Source of the DNA: Pseudorhodobacter sp.
GTDB taxonomy: Bacteria > Pseudomonadota > Alphaproteobacteria > Rhodobacterales > Rhodobacteraceae
DNA length: 5,399 bases
Direction: 5' to 3'
Assembly: GCA_014378345.1 (NCBI GenBank)
Contig: JACMNW010000414.1
Span: forward strand, 1-5,399
Positions 1 to 5,399 of the stretch are shown piece after piece (positions within the stretch are counted from its first letter, which is position 1; each line of letters begins with the position of its first letter). The translations under genes were made by a program, and so were the position numbers. The notes beneath the pieces are model-generated. The model was not told the DNA's origin. It made no database searches and saw only the letters and a list, made by a program, of their open reading frames with translations.

Positions 1-20
1 CAAAATGAAAGGGGCAGAAA

Positions 21-581
21 ATGTCCGCACTGAACATCAAAAAAGGCTCTACCAGCCATTCGGCTTATGATCTGCGTGATCCGAATGCAGAGGGGGTTGA
101 GACGCATACGCTGGCGGTGCTGGTTGATAATGAAAGCGGGGTTCTAGCCCGTGTGATTGGGCTGTTTTCCGGGCGAGGGTATAACATAGACAGCTTGACG
201 GTGGCGGAGGTGGACCATACCGGGCACCGCAGCCGGATTACGGTGGTGACGACGGGCACGCCGCGGGTGATCGAGCAGATCAAGGCGCAGTTGGCGCGCA
301 TGGTGCCGGTGCATGAAGTGCATGATCTGACGGTGGAAGGGCCAGCGGTGCAGCGAGAACTGGCGTTGTTCAAGGTAGCAGGGTCCGGCGACGCGCGGAT
401 CGAGGCGCTACGGTTGGCGGAGATTTTCCGGGCAAATGTGGTGGATTCAACGCTTGTCAGTTTTGTGTTCGAGATGACTGGCACGCCGGAAAAGATTGAT
501 GCCTTTGCCGATTTGATGCGGCCTTTAGGCTTGCGCGAAATTGCGCGGACGGGCGTTGCAGCGCTGTTAAGAGGGGCGTGA
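21..581 (+). CDS. ilvN: Acetolactate synthase small (regulatory) subunit
   Basis: This is the regulatory subunit of acetolactate (acetohydroxyacid) synthase. The enzyme makes 2-acetolactate or 2-aceto-2-hydroxybutyrate in the first shared step of valine, leucine and isoleucine synthesis in the cytoplasm; the subunit activates the catalytic chain and carries valine feedback. The 186-residue product has an N-terminal ACT domain at about residues 29-103, with the conserved run NESGVLARVIGLFSGRGYNI (37-56) that forms the effector site. A C-terminal domain of the small-subunit type covers about 108-184. It is longer than E. coli IlvH (163 residues) because of a roughly 25-residue N-terminal extension, common in alphaproteobacteria. 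The ATG at 21 is preceded by AAAGGGG at 8-14, a good ribosome site. The catalytic gene ilvB is expected just upstream; the TGA at 6-8 could be its stop, but too little is visible to say. The same protein is called IlvH in other naming schemes. Confidence 0.96.
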   Translation: MSALNIKKGSTSHSAYDLRDPNAEGVETHTLAVLVDNESGVLARVIGLFSGRGYNIDSLTVAEVDHTGHRSRITVVTTGTPRVIEQIKAQLARMVPVHEVHDLTVEGPAVQRELALFKVAGSGDARIEALRLAEIFRANVVDSTLVSFVFEMTGTPEKIDAFADLMRPLGLREIARTGVAALLRGA

Positions 582-660
582 TGGCAGGCGGCACGCTGTG
601 CTGTGCCCTAAACTGTGAAGTACCCTGACTGCAGAAATTTGGGTTGTCGACAACAGTTGA

Positions 661-688
661 ACGGGCGCCTTTGGGGGAAGGCGCCCGT
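661..688. terminator. Hairpin between convergent genes, candidate two-way terminator
   Basis: A perfect 11-bp stem (ACGGGCGCCTT at 661-671 pairing with AAGGCGCCCGT at 678-688) closes a six-base loop, TGGGGG. It lies 79 bases after the ilvN stop and 25 bases after the stop of the opposing EF-hand gene, where a shared terminator is expected. Neither side has a proper T-run, so intrinsic termination is inferred from stem strength and position only. A weaker 5-bp hairpin (590-594 with 603-607) lies nearer to ilvN. The rest of the gap (582-713) holds no gene that I can see. Confidence 0.55.
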
Positions 689-713
689 ACTCATGTGTAG
701 CTAAGGCGGTGGG

Positions 714-1355
714 TCAGGTACGACCCAGATATCCTTGAGCAACGCTACCCATGATCTCTTCGCGGTCCCACATGTTGGAGCCGTTTGTATCAACCTCGAT
801 GAATTCTTCTTTCGAAATGTTCGGGTGTTTGGCCATCACTTCTTCGATGGAAGCGGCATTATCACCGTTGGTATCGAGCGAGAAGATATCGTAGGGGCCG
901 CTTGAATCTGCGCTTGCGGTGGTATCACGACGCAGCAGACCCTGCGCGTCTGCGTTCAGTTCGTTTGGATCCCACTGATTGTTGTCATTGGTATCGACCT
1001 CATCAAATTCCAGTTGGGTGATTGACGGTGCCACAACATTCACTTCTGCCATGCTGACCATGCCGTCTTTGTCTGTATCCAAGCGAAAATCATCCTGAAT
1101 CTTCAGTTCGCCTTGCATGTAACGCACCAGCAACGCTTGGGCATCGCCAGTCATTTCATTTGCATCCCAAGCGTTGTTGTCGTTGGTGTCGATGCCGTCG
1201 AATTCAAGCTGGGTCAGCGAAGGTGCCTTGGCGATTACTTCTTCGAAAGACGCGCCATTGTCGCCGTTCATATCAAGGTCTTTGATATCTACTGCTGCGA
1301 AAGCAGCGGTCGACAAGGCAATAAAAGACGTCGCCGCAAAAAGAATGCGTTTCAT
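714..1355 (-). CDS. Secreted EF-hand calcium-binding protein with six loops
   Basis: This 213-residue protein is predicted to be exported and to bind calcium; its biological role is unknown. Residues 1-20 are a Sec signal peptide (MKR, a hydrophobic stretch, then AFA before a probable cut at 20/21). The mature part carries six 12-residue EF-hand loops, at 28-39, 56-67, 93-104, 121-132, 161-172 and 189-200. Each has Asp at position 1, Asn or Asp at 3, Asp, Asn or Ser at 5, and Glu at 12. They form three pairs, each an odd loop of type DxNGDNxxSxEE or DTDKDG followed by an even loop of type DTNxxNxWDxxE. The pairs repeat with a period of 65 and then 68 residues, pointing to internal duplication. 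The ATG at 1355 has AAAGGA eight bases upstream. The gene is monocistronic or last in its transcript, converging on ilvN. EF-hand identity is secure; the function (calcium buffering, adhesion or signalling) is not visible. Confidence 0.88.
   Translation of the reverse strand: MKRILFAATSFIALSTAAFAAVDIKDLDMNGDNGASFEEVIAKAPSLTQLEFDGIDTNDNNAWDANEMTGDAQALLVRYMQGELKIQDDFRLDTDKDGMVSMAEVNVVAPSITQLEFDEVDTNDNNQWDPNELNADAQGLLRRDTTASADSSGPYDIFSLDTNGDNAASIEEVMAKHPNISKEEFIEVDTNGSNMWDREEIMGSVAQGYLGRT
964..1214 (-). repeat. Diverged direct repeat inside the EF-hand gene
   Basis: Two 56-base segments, 964-1019 and 1159-1214, agree at 42 of 56 positions by eye and lie exactly 195 bases (65 codons) apart. They encode the helix and loop around the second and fourth EF-hands. 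A third, more diverged copy covers the sixth EF-hand near 760-820. This supports growth of the gene by tandem duplication of a two-EF-hand unit. Confidence 0.7.
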
Positions 1356-1370
1356 TGTGTTTATCCTTTG

Positions 1371-1482
1371 ATCTTAGGTTTGGCTGTATCAGTAAGGCAA
1401 CTGCCCGACCGTTCTGACCACTCACGAAAAGACAACACGTAGCTGCGTTTCCAGTTCCCAAGGCCACGACAAAACCTAAGAT
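1371..1482 (-). promoter_or_regulatory. Long-range inverted repeat in the EF-hand gene leader
   Basis: Bases 1371-1381 (ATCTTAGGTTT) and 1472-1482 (AAACCTAAGAT) are perfect 11-base reverse complements, 90 bases apart, in the gap upstream of the EF-hand gene. In a minus-strand transcript the downstream arm ends within about two bases of the AAAGGA ribosome site, so pairing would close a 90-base domain right against the start of translation. A weak -10-like TACGAT lies at 1485-1490, just upstream of the outer arm. Whether this is a folded leader, a protein-binding site or chance cannot be settled here. The rest of the 176-base gap (1356-1531) holds no gene I can support. Confidence 0.35.
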
Positions 1483-1531
1483 TTATCGTATAAGCTATTG
1501 TTACTAAATGAAAGAAAAAACATTGTATCGA

Positions 1532-2308
1532 CTAATGGCCTTGAAAACTTGCAGTGCGTTTTTCCAGAAATGCAGCCACGCCTTCGGCAAAATCTTGGGT
1601 CTGGCCACATTCGCCTTGCAGGCGCGCCTCCAGCGCCAGTTGGGTGGTCAAGTCATTGGCGTAGCTTGTGCGCAGGGCATGTTTCAGGTGGGCATAGGCC
1701 TGCGTTGGGCCAGCCGCGAGGTGGGCCGCGCGGGCTTGCCAATGTGCGGAGAAATCTGCGTCGGGGACGGCCTCATAAATCATGCCCCACTGGGCGGCTT
1801 GGGTCGCACTGATCTTATCGGCGAACAGGGCGGCGCCCATGGCGCGGGGCATGCCGATTTGGCGGGGTAGCCAGTAGGTGCCGCCTGCATCGGGGATCAG
1901 TCCAAGGCGCGTGAAAGATTGGATGAAGCTGGCAGAATGGGTGGCGATCACCACATCGGCGGCGAGCGCAAGGTTGGCCCCTGCCCCGACAGCGGCACCA
2001 TTGACGGCGGCGATGGTGGGAATGGGGCAATCATAAATGGCGCTGAGAAGGGGTTCGTATTCGTCGCGCAGCAGGCGTTCGATATCTTTTGCGCCAAGGC
2101 TGGTAAATGCGGCAAGGTCTTGGCCGGAACAGAAGGCGCGGCCTGCCCCGGTGATGACGATAGCGCGGGCGGACTGTTCGGCGTGGGTGATAGCGTGAAG
2201 GAGCTCGCGGCGCAGCGTTGAGGTGAGGGCATTCATTACATCGGGGCGGTTCAGGGTCAGGACCGCGACATTGTCGGTGGTTTTGTAAATGATGGTATCA
2301 TAGGTCAT
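1532..2308 (-). CDS. Crotonase-family enzyme, PaaG-like enoyl-CoA hydratase/isomerase
   Basis: This 258-residue cytoplasmic enzyme belongs to the crotonase (enoyl-CoA hydratase/isomerase) family acting on acyl-CoA thioesters. The oxyanion-hole segments are visible as CSGQDL (60-65) and GAAVGAG (104-110). The two glutamates of true hydratases are absent: Asn112 and about Phe132 stand in their places. Asp140 in GLIPDAGGT is instead the acid seen in PaaG-type isomerases, as is the following YWLPRQIGMPRAMG and the C-terminal EGVAAFLEKR. PaaG converts the ring-1,2-epoxide of phenylacetyl-CoA to an oxepin-CoA, and related members shift double bonds. No other phenylacetate genes are in view, so the substrate is open. 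I chose the ATG at 2308 because AAGGGG lies just upstream and the family pattern starts there; an ATG at 2338 adds ten residues but lacks a ribosome site. It lies 66 bases after ccmH and is probably co-transcribed with it. Confidence 0.88.
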   Translation of the reverse strand: MTYDTIIYKTTDNVAVLTLNRPDVMNALTSTLRRELLHAITHAEQSARAIVITGAGRAFCSGQDLAAFTSLGAKDIERLLRDEYEPLLSAIYDCPIPTIAAVNGAAVGAGANLALAADVVIATHSASFIQSFTRLGLIPDAGGTYWLPRQIGMPRAMGAALFADKISATQAAQWGMIYEAVPDADFSAHWQARAAHLAAGPTQAYAHLKHALRTSYANDLTTQLALEARLQGECGQTQDFAEGVAAFLEKRTASFQGH

Positions 2309-2374
2309 GGCGATGCCCCTTGCTTGTGGTTCAAGCATAGCGGGGGAATGACCGGGGCAAAGGGAAACCCGGCG

Positions 2375-2830
2375 TCAGTTTTCAAGAATTTCGGCAAGGC
2401 GCTTGGTTTCGCCGTCGGACAGCGGCGCATCCGGGGCGGCACTTGTGCGGCGGCGGCGCAGGTAAAGCGCGGCTGTGGCGAGGCCAGCGATCAACATGGC
2501 GGGGCCAGCGAGCCAGAGGATCAGGTTCACGCCATTAGCAGTGGGGTTCAGCAGCACATATTCGCCGTAGCGGTCCACGATAAAGGCTATGGCATCGGCA
2601 TCTGTATCGCCTGCGGTCAGGCGTTCGCGCAACAGTAGACGCAGATCGCGGGCGAGGCTGGCGTCGCTGTCGTCGATGGTTTCATTGCGGCACACAAGGC
2701 AGCGCAGGCCTTCAGAAATGCTGCGCGCGCGGGCTTCGAGGGCGGGGTCGGCAAGCACCTCGTCTGGTTGCACGGCCCATGCCGGGGTGGCAGAGAGCAG
2801 GGCTATGAGCAGGGCTGCGCGCAGTTTCAT
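2375..2830 (-). CDS. ccmH: Cytochrome c maturation protein CcmH
   Basis: CcmH is a membrane-anchored periplasmic thiol-disulfide protein of System I cytochrome c maturation. It acts on the CXXCH cysteines of apocytochrome c and presents the apoprotein to CcmF. The 151-residue product has a signal peptide or N-terminal anchor (1-19, ending AWA). Next comes the family motif LRCLVCRNETIDDS (42-55) with redox cysteines Cys44 and Cys47, then a helical region with VDRYGEYVLLNP (85-96). One transmembrane helix (about 102-123) is followed by an arginine-rich stop and a short cytoplasmic tail. The length fits the short CcmH form without the fused TPR domain, so the CcmI function must be encoded elsewhere. 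The start is the ATG at 2828-2830, which overlaps the ccmF stop as ATGA; longer upstream readings lie inside ccmF and would bury the signal peptide. In Rhodobacter capsulatus the equivalent gene is ccl2. Confidence 0.95.
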   Translation of the reverse strand: MKLRAALLIALLSATPAWAVQPDEVLADPALEARARSISEGLRCLVCRNETIDDSDASLARDLRLLLRERLTAGDTDADAIAFIVDRYGEYVLLNPTANGVNLILWLAGPAMLIAGLATAALYLRRRRTSAAPDAPLSDGETKRLAEILEN

Positions 2831-4800
2831 TCGGCTGGCAGGCCTTTGGCGGCGCTGCGTTTGGCCCCAGCGGCGGCACGGTAGCGGCGGTCTGAAAGGC
2901 TGATCAGCCCACCAAGCGCCATCATCAGGGCACCCGCCCAGATCCAATCGGCGAAAGGTTTTACATAGGCGCGCACAGCCCAGCCGCCGCTCTTTTGTGG
3001 GTCACCTATGACCAGATACAGATCGCGGGTCAGGCTTTGGTGAATGGCGGCTTCGGTCGTAGGCATGCCTTGCACGGGGTAGAAGCGTTTTTCGGGGAAT
3101 TGGGTGGTGACCAGCGCCCCGGCCCTTGTGACGCGCATCTCAGCCACGGTGGCTTGGTAATTCGGGCCTTCGACACCTTTTACATCAGTTAGTTGCACGT
3201 CGTAACCGCCAATCTGGAAGCTTTCGCCCAGTTTCAGCACGCGAATATCTTCGATTGACCACGCGTTCATGGCGGCGACCGCGAACAAGGTCACGCCAAA
3301 GCCCGCATGGGCGGTGGCCTTGCCAAGGTCAGCGCGTGGCAGGCGGCCTAAGCGGGACAGGCGGGTGCTGATATTGTCGCGGCCCGTTCGTTGCCACAGG
3401 TCGGCCAGCGCGCCCCAGACCACCCAAACACCAAGGCCAGCACCGATAGGGCCAAGGGCCGAGTGGCCGGTTTGCATGGCGAAAACAAGCGCAGTGCTGA
3501 CGACGGCGAGGATCAGCCCGGTTTTTAGGGGAACCAACAGACGGGTAGCCGAAGCACGTTTCCATGGCAGTTGTGAGCCAATGGGGAGGAGGAGAGCGAG
3601 GGCCACCATGAACGGGGTGAAGGCGGCGTTGAAGAAAGGCACGCCGACGGAGAGTTTCCGGTTGAAGAACAATTCGGCCACAAGCGGCCAGATTGTGCCG
3701 ATAAACACAACAAAGCAGGAGACGGCGAGCAGGAGGTTATTGGCGACCAGCGCGCTTTCGCGGCTTACGGTGGAAAACACGCCTTTCGCCTCCATCTTAC
3801 TGGCGCGGAGTGTGAACAAGGTAAGCGCGCCGCCCATGAAGACGCCGAGGATCATCAGGATGAACACGCCGCGTTCGGGGTCATTGGCGAAAGCGTGCAC
3901 CGAAGTGATGACGCCGGAGCGGACGATGAATGTGCCGATCAGGGAGAAGCCGAAAGCGAGGATCGCCAGCAGGATGGTCCAGGATTTCAGCGCCTCACGC
4001 TTTTCAACCACGATGGCGGAATGCAGCAGGGCTGCGGAAATGAGCCACGGCATGAAGGACGCGTTTTCGACCGGATCCCAGAACCAAAAGCCGCCCCAGC
4101 CAAGTTCATAATAGGCCCACCACGAGCCCATGGCGATGCCGATGGTCAGAAATATCCATGCGGCCAGCGTCCATGGCCGGACCCAGCGCGCCCATGCTGC
4201 ATCAACCCGGCCCTCGATCAGGGCGGCGACAGCGAAGGAGAACGACATCGAAAGGCCGACATAGCCGAGATACAAAAACGGCGGATGGAAGGCGAGACCG
4301 GGGTCTTGCAACAGGGGGTTCAGGTCATTGCCATTCAGCGGCGGGGTTACTAGCCGCAGGAAGGGATTGGAAGTAAACAGCATGAAGGCAAGAAAAGCGA
4401 CGCCGATCAAGCCTTGGACAGCCAGCACCCGGGCGCGCAGGGTGGGGGGCAAGTTGCCACCGAACCACGCGGCTGAGGCGCCGAACAGCGACAGGATCAA
4501 GACCCATAGCAAAAGCGAGCCTTCGTGGTTGCCCCAAACGCCCGCAACTTTGTAAAGCATGGGTTTGAGGGTGTGGGAATTGGCAGTGACCAGGGCTACC
4601 GAAAAATCTGAGGTTATAAAGCCGTAAGTCAGCGCGGCAAAGCTGAACCCGATCAGCAGGAATTGGGCGATGGCGGCGGGTTCTGCCACGGCCATCAAAG
4701 CCGCCCGATTTTGTGCGGCCCCAATCATCGGCAGGGTGGATTGCACAATCGCTATGGCAAAGGCGAGAATAAGGGCGAAATGGCCGAGTTCGATGATCAT
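2827..4800 (-). CDS. ccmF: Haem lyase subunit CcmF, cytochrome c maturation
   Basis: CcmF is the large membrane subunit of the System I haem lyase. It takes haem from holo-CcmE and, with CcmH and CcmI, joins it to apocytochrome c in the periplasm. The 657-residue product is a multi-span membrane protein with the tryptophan-rich WWD segment at about 227-253 (core WGGFWFWDPVENASFMPWL, 235-253). Histidines at 172 (FHPPFLYLGY), 260, 302 and 498 match the spacing of the four haem-related histidines known in E. coli CcmF (173, 261, 303, 491). The run HTLKPMLYKVAGVWGNHEGS (76-95) is also typical, and a large periplasmic loop lies near 513-615. The ATG at 4800 follows AAAAGGG and begins the conserved MIIELGHFAL; a TTG at 4824 would add eight residues without a matching ribosome site. 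The stop overlaps the ccmH start. ccmE is not adjacent, as in Rhodobacter, where ccl1-ccl2 (ccmF-ccmH) stands apart from the other ccm genes. Confidence 0.97.
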   Translation of the reverse strand: MIIELGHFALILAFAIAIVQSTLPMIGAAQNRAALMAVAEPAAIAQFLLIGFSFAALTYGFITSDFSVALVTANSHTLKPMLYKVAGVWGNHEGSLLLWVLILSLFGASAAWFGGNLPPTLRARVLAVQGLIGVAFLAFMLFTSNPFLRLVTPPLNGNDLNPLLQDPGLAFHPPFLYLGYVGLSMSFSFAVAALIEGRVDAAWARWVRPWTLAAWIFLTIGIAMGSWWAYYELGWGGFWFWDPVENASFMPWLISAALLHSAIVVEKREALKSWTILLAILAFGFSLIGTFIVRSGVITSVHAFANDPERGVFILMILGVFMGGALTLFTLRASKMEAKGVFSTVSRESALVANNLLLAVSCFVVFIGTIWPLVAELFFNRKLSVGVPFFNAAFTPFMVALALLLPIGSQLPWKRASATRLLVPLKTGLILAVVSTALVFAMQTGHSALGPIGAGLGVWVVWGALADLWQRTGRDNISTRLSRLGRLPRADLGKATAHAGFGVTLFAVAAMNAWSIEDIRVLKLGESFQIGGYDVQLTDVKGVEGPNYQATVAEMRVTRAGALVTTQFPEKRFYPVQGMPTTEAAIHQSLTRDLYLVIGDPQKSGGWAVRAYVKPFADWIWAGALMMALGGLISLSDRRYRAAAGAKRSAAKGLPAE

Positions 4801-4826
4801 GGGGTGCCCTTTTGCAGTACGCAATT

Positions 4827-4855
4827 AGTGTAGGCTGAAATGGCCTTGGGTCCAA
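4827..4855 (-). promoter_or_regulatory. Candidate sigma-70-type promoter for ccmF-ccmH
   Basis: On the minus strand, TTGGAC (4850-4855) and TACACT (4827-4832) are separated by 17 bases. They match the -35 and -10 consensus at three and four of six positions. Transcription would start near 4820, giving a leader of about 20 bases before the ccmF ATG at 4800. The spacing and place are right, but the -35 match is weak, so this is an inference. If real, ccmF-ccmH and the crotonase gene can be expressed without the upstream Lrp-type gene. Confidence 0.35.
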
Positions 4856-4893
4856 TGGGGGAGTGCGCCTTGGTCGCAGGATTGTGTCAGCAT

Positions 4894-5330
4894 TTACCGC
4901 CGCCCCGCCCGGCGCGTGGTCAGCAACAGATTGGTTTCTGACGTCATCACACCTTCGATGTTGCGAATTCGAAAGATCACCTCGTCCAGTTCCGTCAGGG
5001 TAACGGCCCCGATCTCGGCGATCAGATCCCACTTGCCATTGGTGGAATGCACGGATTGCACTTGGAGAAGGCCGGTGAGGCGCGCCATGATACGTTCGGC
5101 CCCCCGCCCCTCGATCCCGATCATCATCAGGGCGCGAATGGGGCAGCAGAGACATCGCTGCGGGTGACAACGCTGAACCCGGCGATTTCGCCGCGGTCGG
5201 TCAGGCGTTGCATCCGGGCGCGGACAGTGGCGCGGGAAAGAGAAAGCCTGGCGGCCAAATTGGACAACGAGGCGCGGCCATCGCGGCGAAGTTCTGCCAG
5301 CAAAAGGTGATCAGTATCGTCTATTTTGAT
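4894..5330 (-). pseudogene. AsnC/Lrp-family transcriptional regulator, frameshifted, start codon missing
   Basis: Members of this family bind DNA through an N-terminal helix-turn-helix and sense amino acids or related effectors through a C-terminal RAM (ACT-like) domain. Here the helix-turn-helix half is encoded from 5330 to a TGA at 5127-5129 (67 codons), with IDDTDHLLLAELRRDGRAS followed by LSNLAARLSLSRATVRARM. The RAM half lies in another frame down to the TAA at 4894-4896, with MMIGIEGRGAERIMARLTG and later NGKWDLIAEI. The frames join at the four-C run at 5140-5143 (minus strand); one more C would give a continuous protein of about 145 residues, near the family norm of 150. The expected start is also broken: an AAAGG lies five bases before ATC (5328-5330), the codon before that is TAG, and the first usable start is a TTG at codon 10, inside the first helix. 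Two defects favour a true pseudogene over one sequencing slip, but both could be errors. Its target is unknown; ccmF lies 93 bases downstream. Confidence 0.82.
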
Positions 5331-5399
5331 CTACGCCTTTACCGTTATGCGCAATACATTACACAACCTGACAATAGTGTGGCTATGAATTGCCGCAAG

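Noticed and set aside
643..654. Perfect 12-base palindrome GTTGTCGACAAC near the terminator hairpin
   Set aside because: About one 12-base palindrome is expected by chance in a window this long, and no gene start lies near it, so an operator is not supported.
1438..1464. GGAAC-N16-TGTT on the minus strand, resembling an EcfG general-stress promoter upstream of the EF-hand gene
   Set aside because: The match is imperfect, and the PhyR-EcfG system is generally missing in Rhodobacterales, so it is probably chance.
1511..1522. T-run on the minus strand just after the crotonase stop codon
   Set aside because: No stem precedes the T-run, so it cannot be called an intrinsic terminator; it may just reflect the AT-rich gap.
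3269..4111. 280-codon open frame on the plus strand, opposite ccmF
   Set aside because: It lies wholly antisense to a clearly conserved ccmF, has an Arg/Pro/Thr-rich composition typical of a shadow frame in GC-rich DNA, and shows no domain I recognise.
5139..5147. Programmed -1 frameshifting as an explanation for the split Lrp gene
   Set aside because: The frame-0 sequence GCT GCC CCA does not form an X-XXY-YYZ slippery heptamer and I see no clear stimulatory hairpin after it. The missing start codon would also remain unexplained.
4325..5170. 281-codon open frame on the minus strand covering the start of ccmF and the Lrp region
   Set aside because: It is a third frame over two recognisable protein-coding stretches; the translation is rich in Arg, Pro and His with no motif. 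It does not rescue the frameshift in the regulator.

Overview
The window looks like an alphaproteobacterial chromosome, most likely from the Rhodobacteraceae/Roseobacter group. This is judged from the protein sequences: a 186-residue IlvN with an N-terminal extension, a paired ccmF-ccmH locus like the ccl1-ccl2 pair of Rhodobacter, and an AsnC/Lrp regulator of alphaproteobacterial type. Most of the coding sequence is GC-rich; the EF-hand gene and its leader look less so. I see no mobile element, CRISPR array, tRNA or rRNA, and no gap over 300 bases without a gene.

Layout from left to right. ilvN (+, 21-581) encodes the regulatory subunit of acetolactate synthase; its catalytic partner ilvB probably ends at or just before base 1. 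It converges on a secreted six-EF-hand calcium-binding protein (-, 714-1355), with an 11-bp hairpin (661-688) between them that could terminate both transcripts. A 176-bp gap (1356-1531) holds the leader of the EF-hand gene, including an 11-bp long-range inverted repeat. Then comes a block on the minus strand, read from right to left: an AsnC/Lrp-type regulator (5330-4894), ccmF (4800-2827), ccmH (2830-2375) and a PaaG-like crotonase-family enzyme (2308-1532).

Functionally, ccmF and ccmH form the haem-ligation end of System I cytochrome c maturation. CcmH reduces or holds the apocytochrome CXXCH thiols, and CcmF delivers and attaches haem on the periplasmic face. Their start and stop codons overlap (ATGA), so they are translationally coupled. 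The crotonase gene follows 66 bases later and is probably co-transcribed, though it has no evident role in haem chemistry.

The most notable point is the Lrp-family gene. Its helix-turn-helix half and ligand-binding half lie in different frames, joined at a four-C run, and the helix-turn-helix half has no ATG, GTG or TTG start where one is expected. It reads as a pseudogene, or as a gene with two sequence errors. I did not find a convincing new biological system; the remaining observations are modest.
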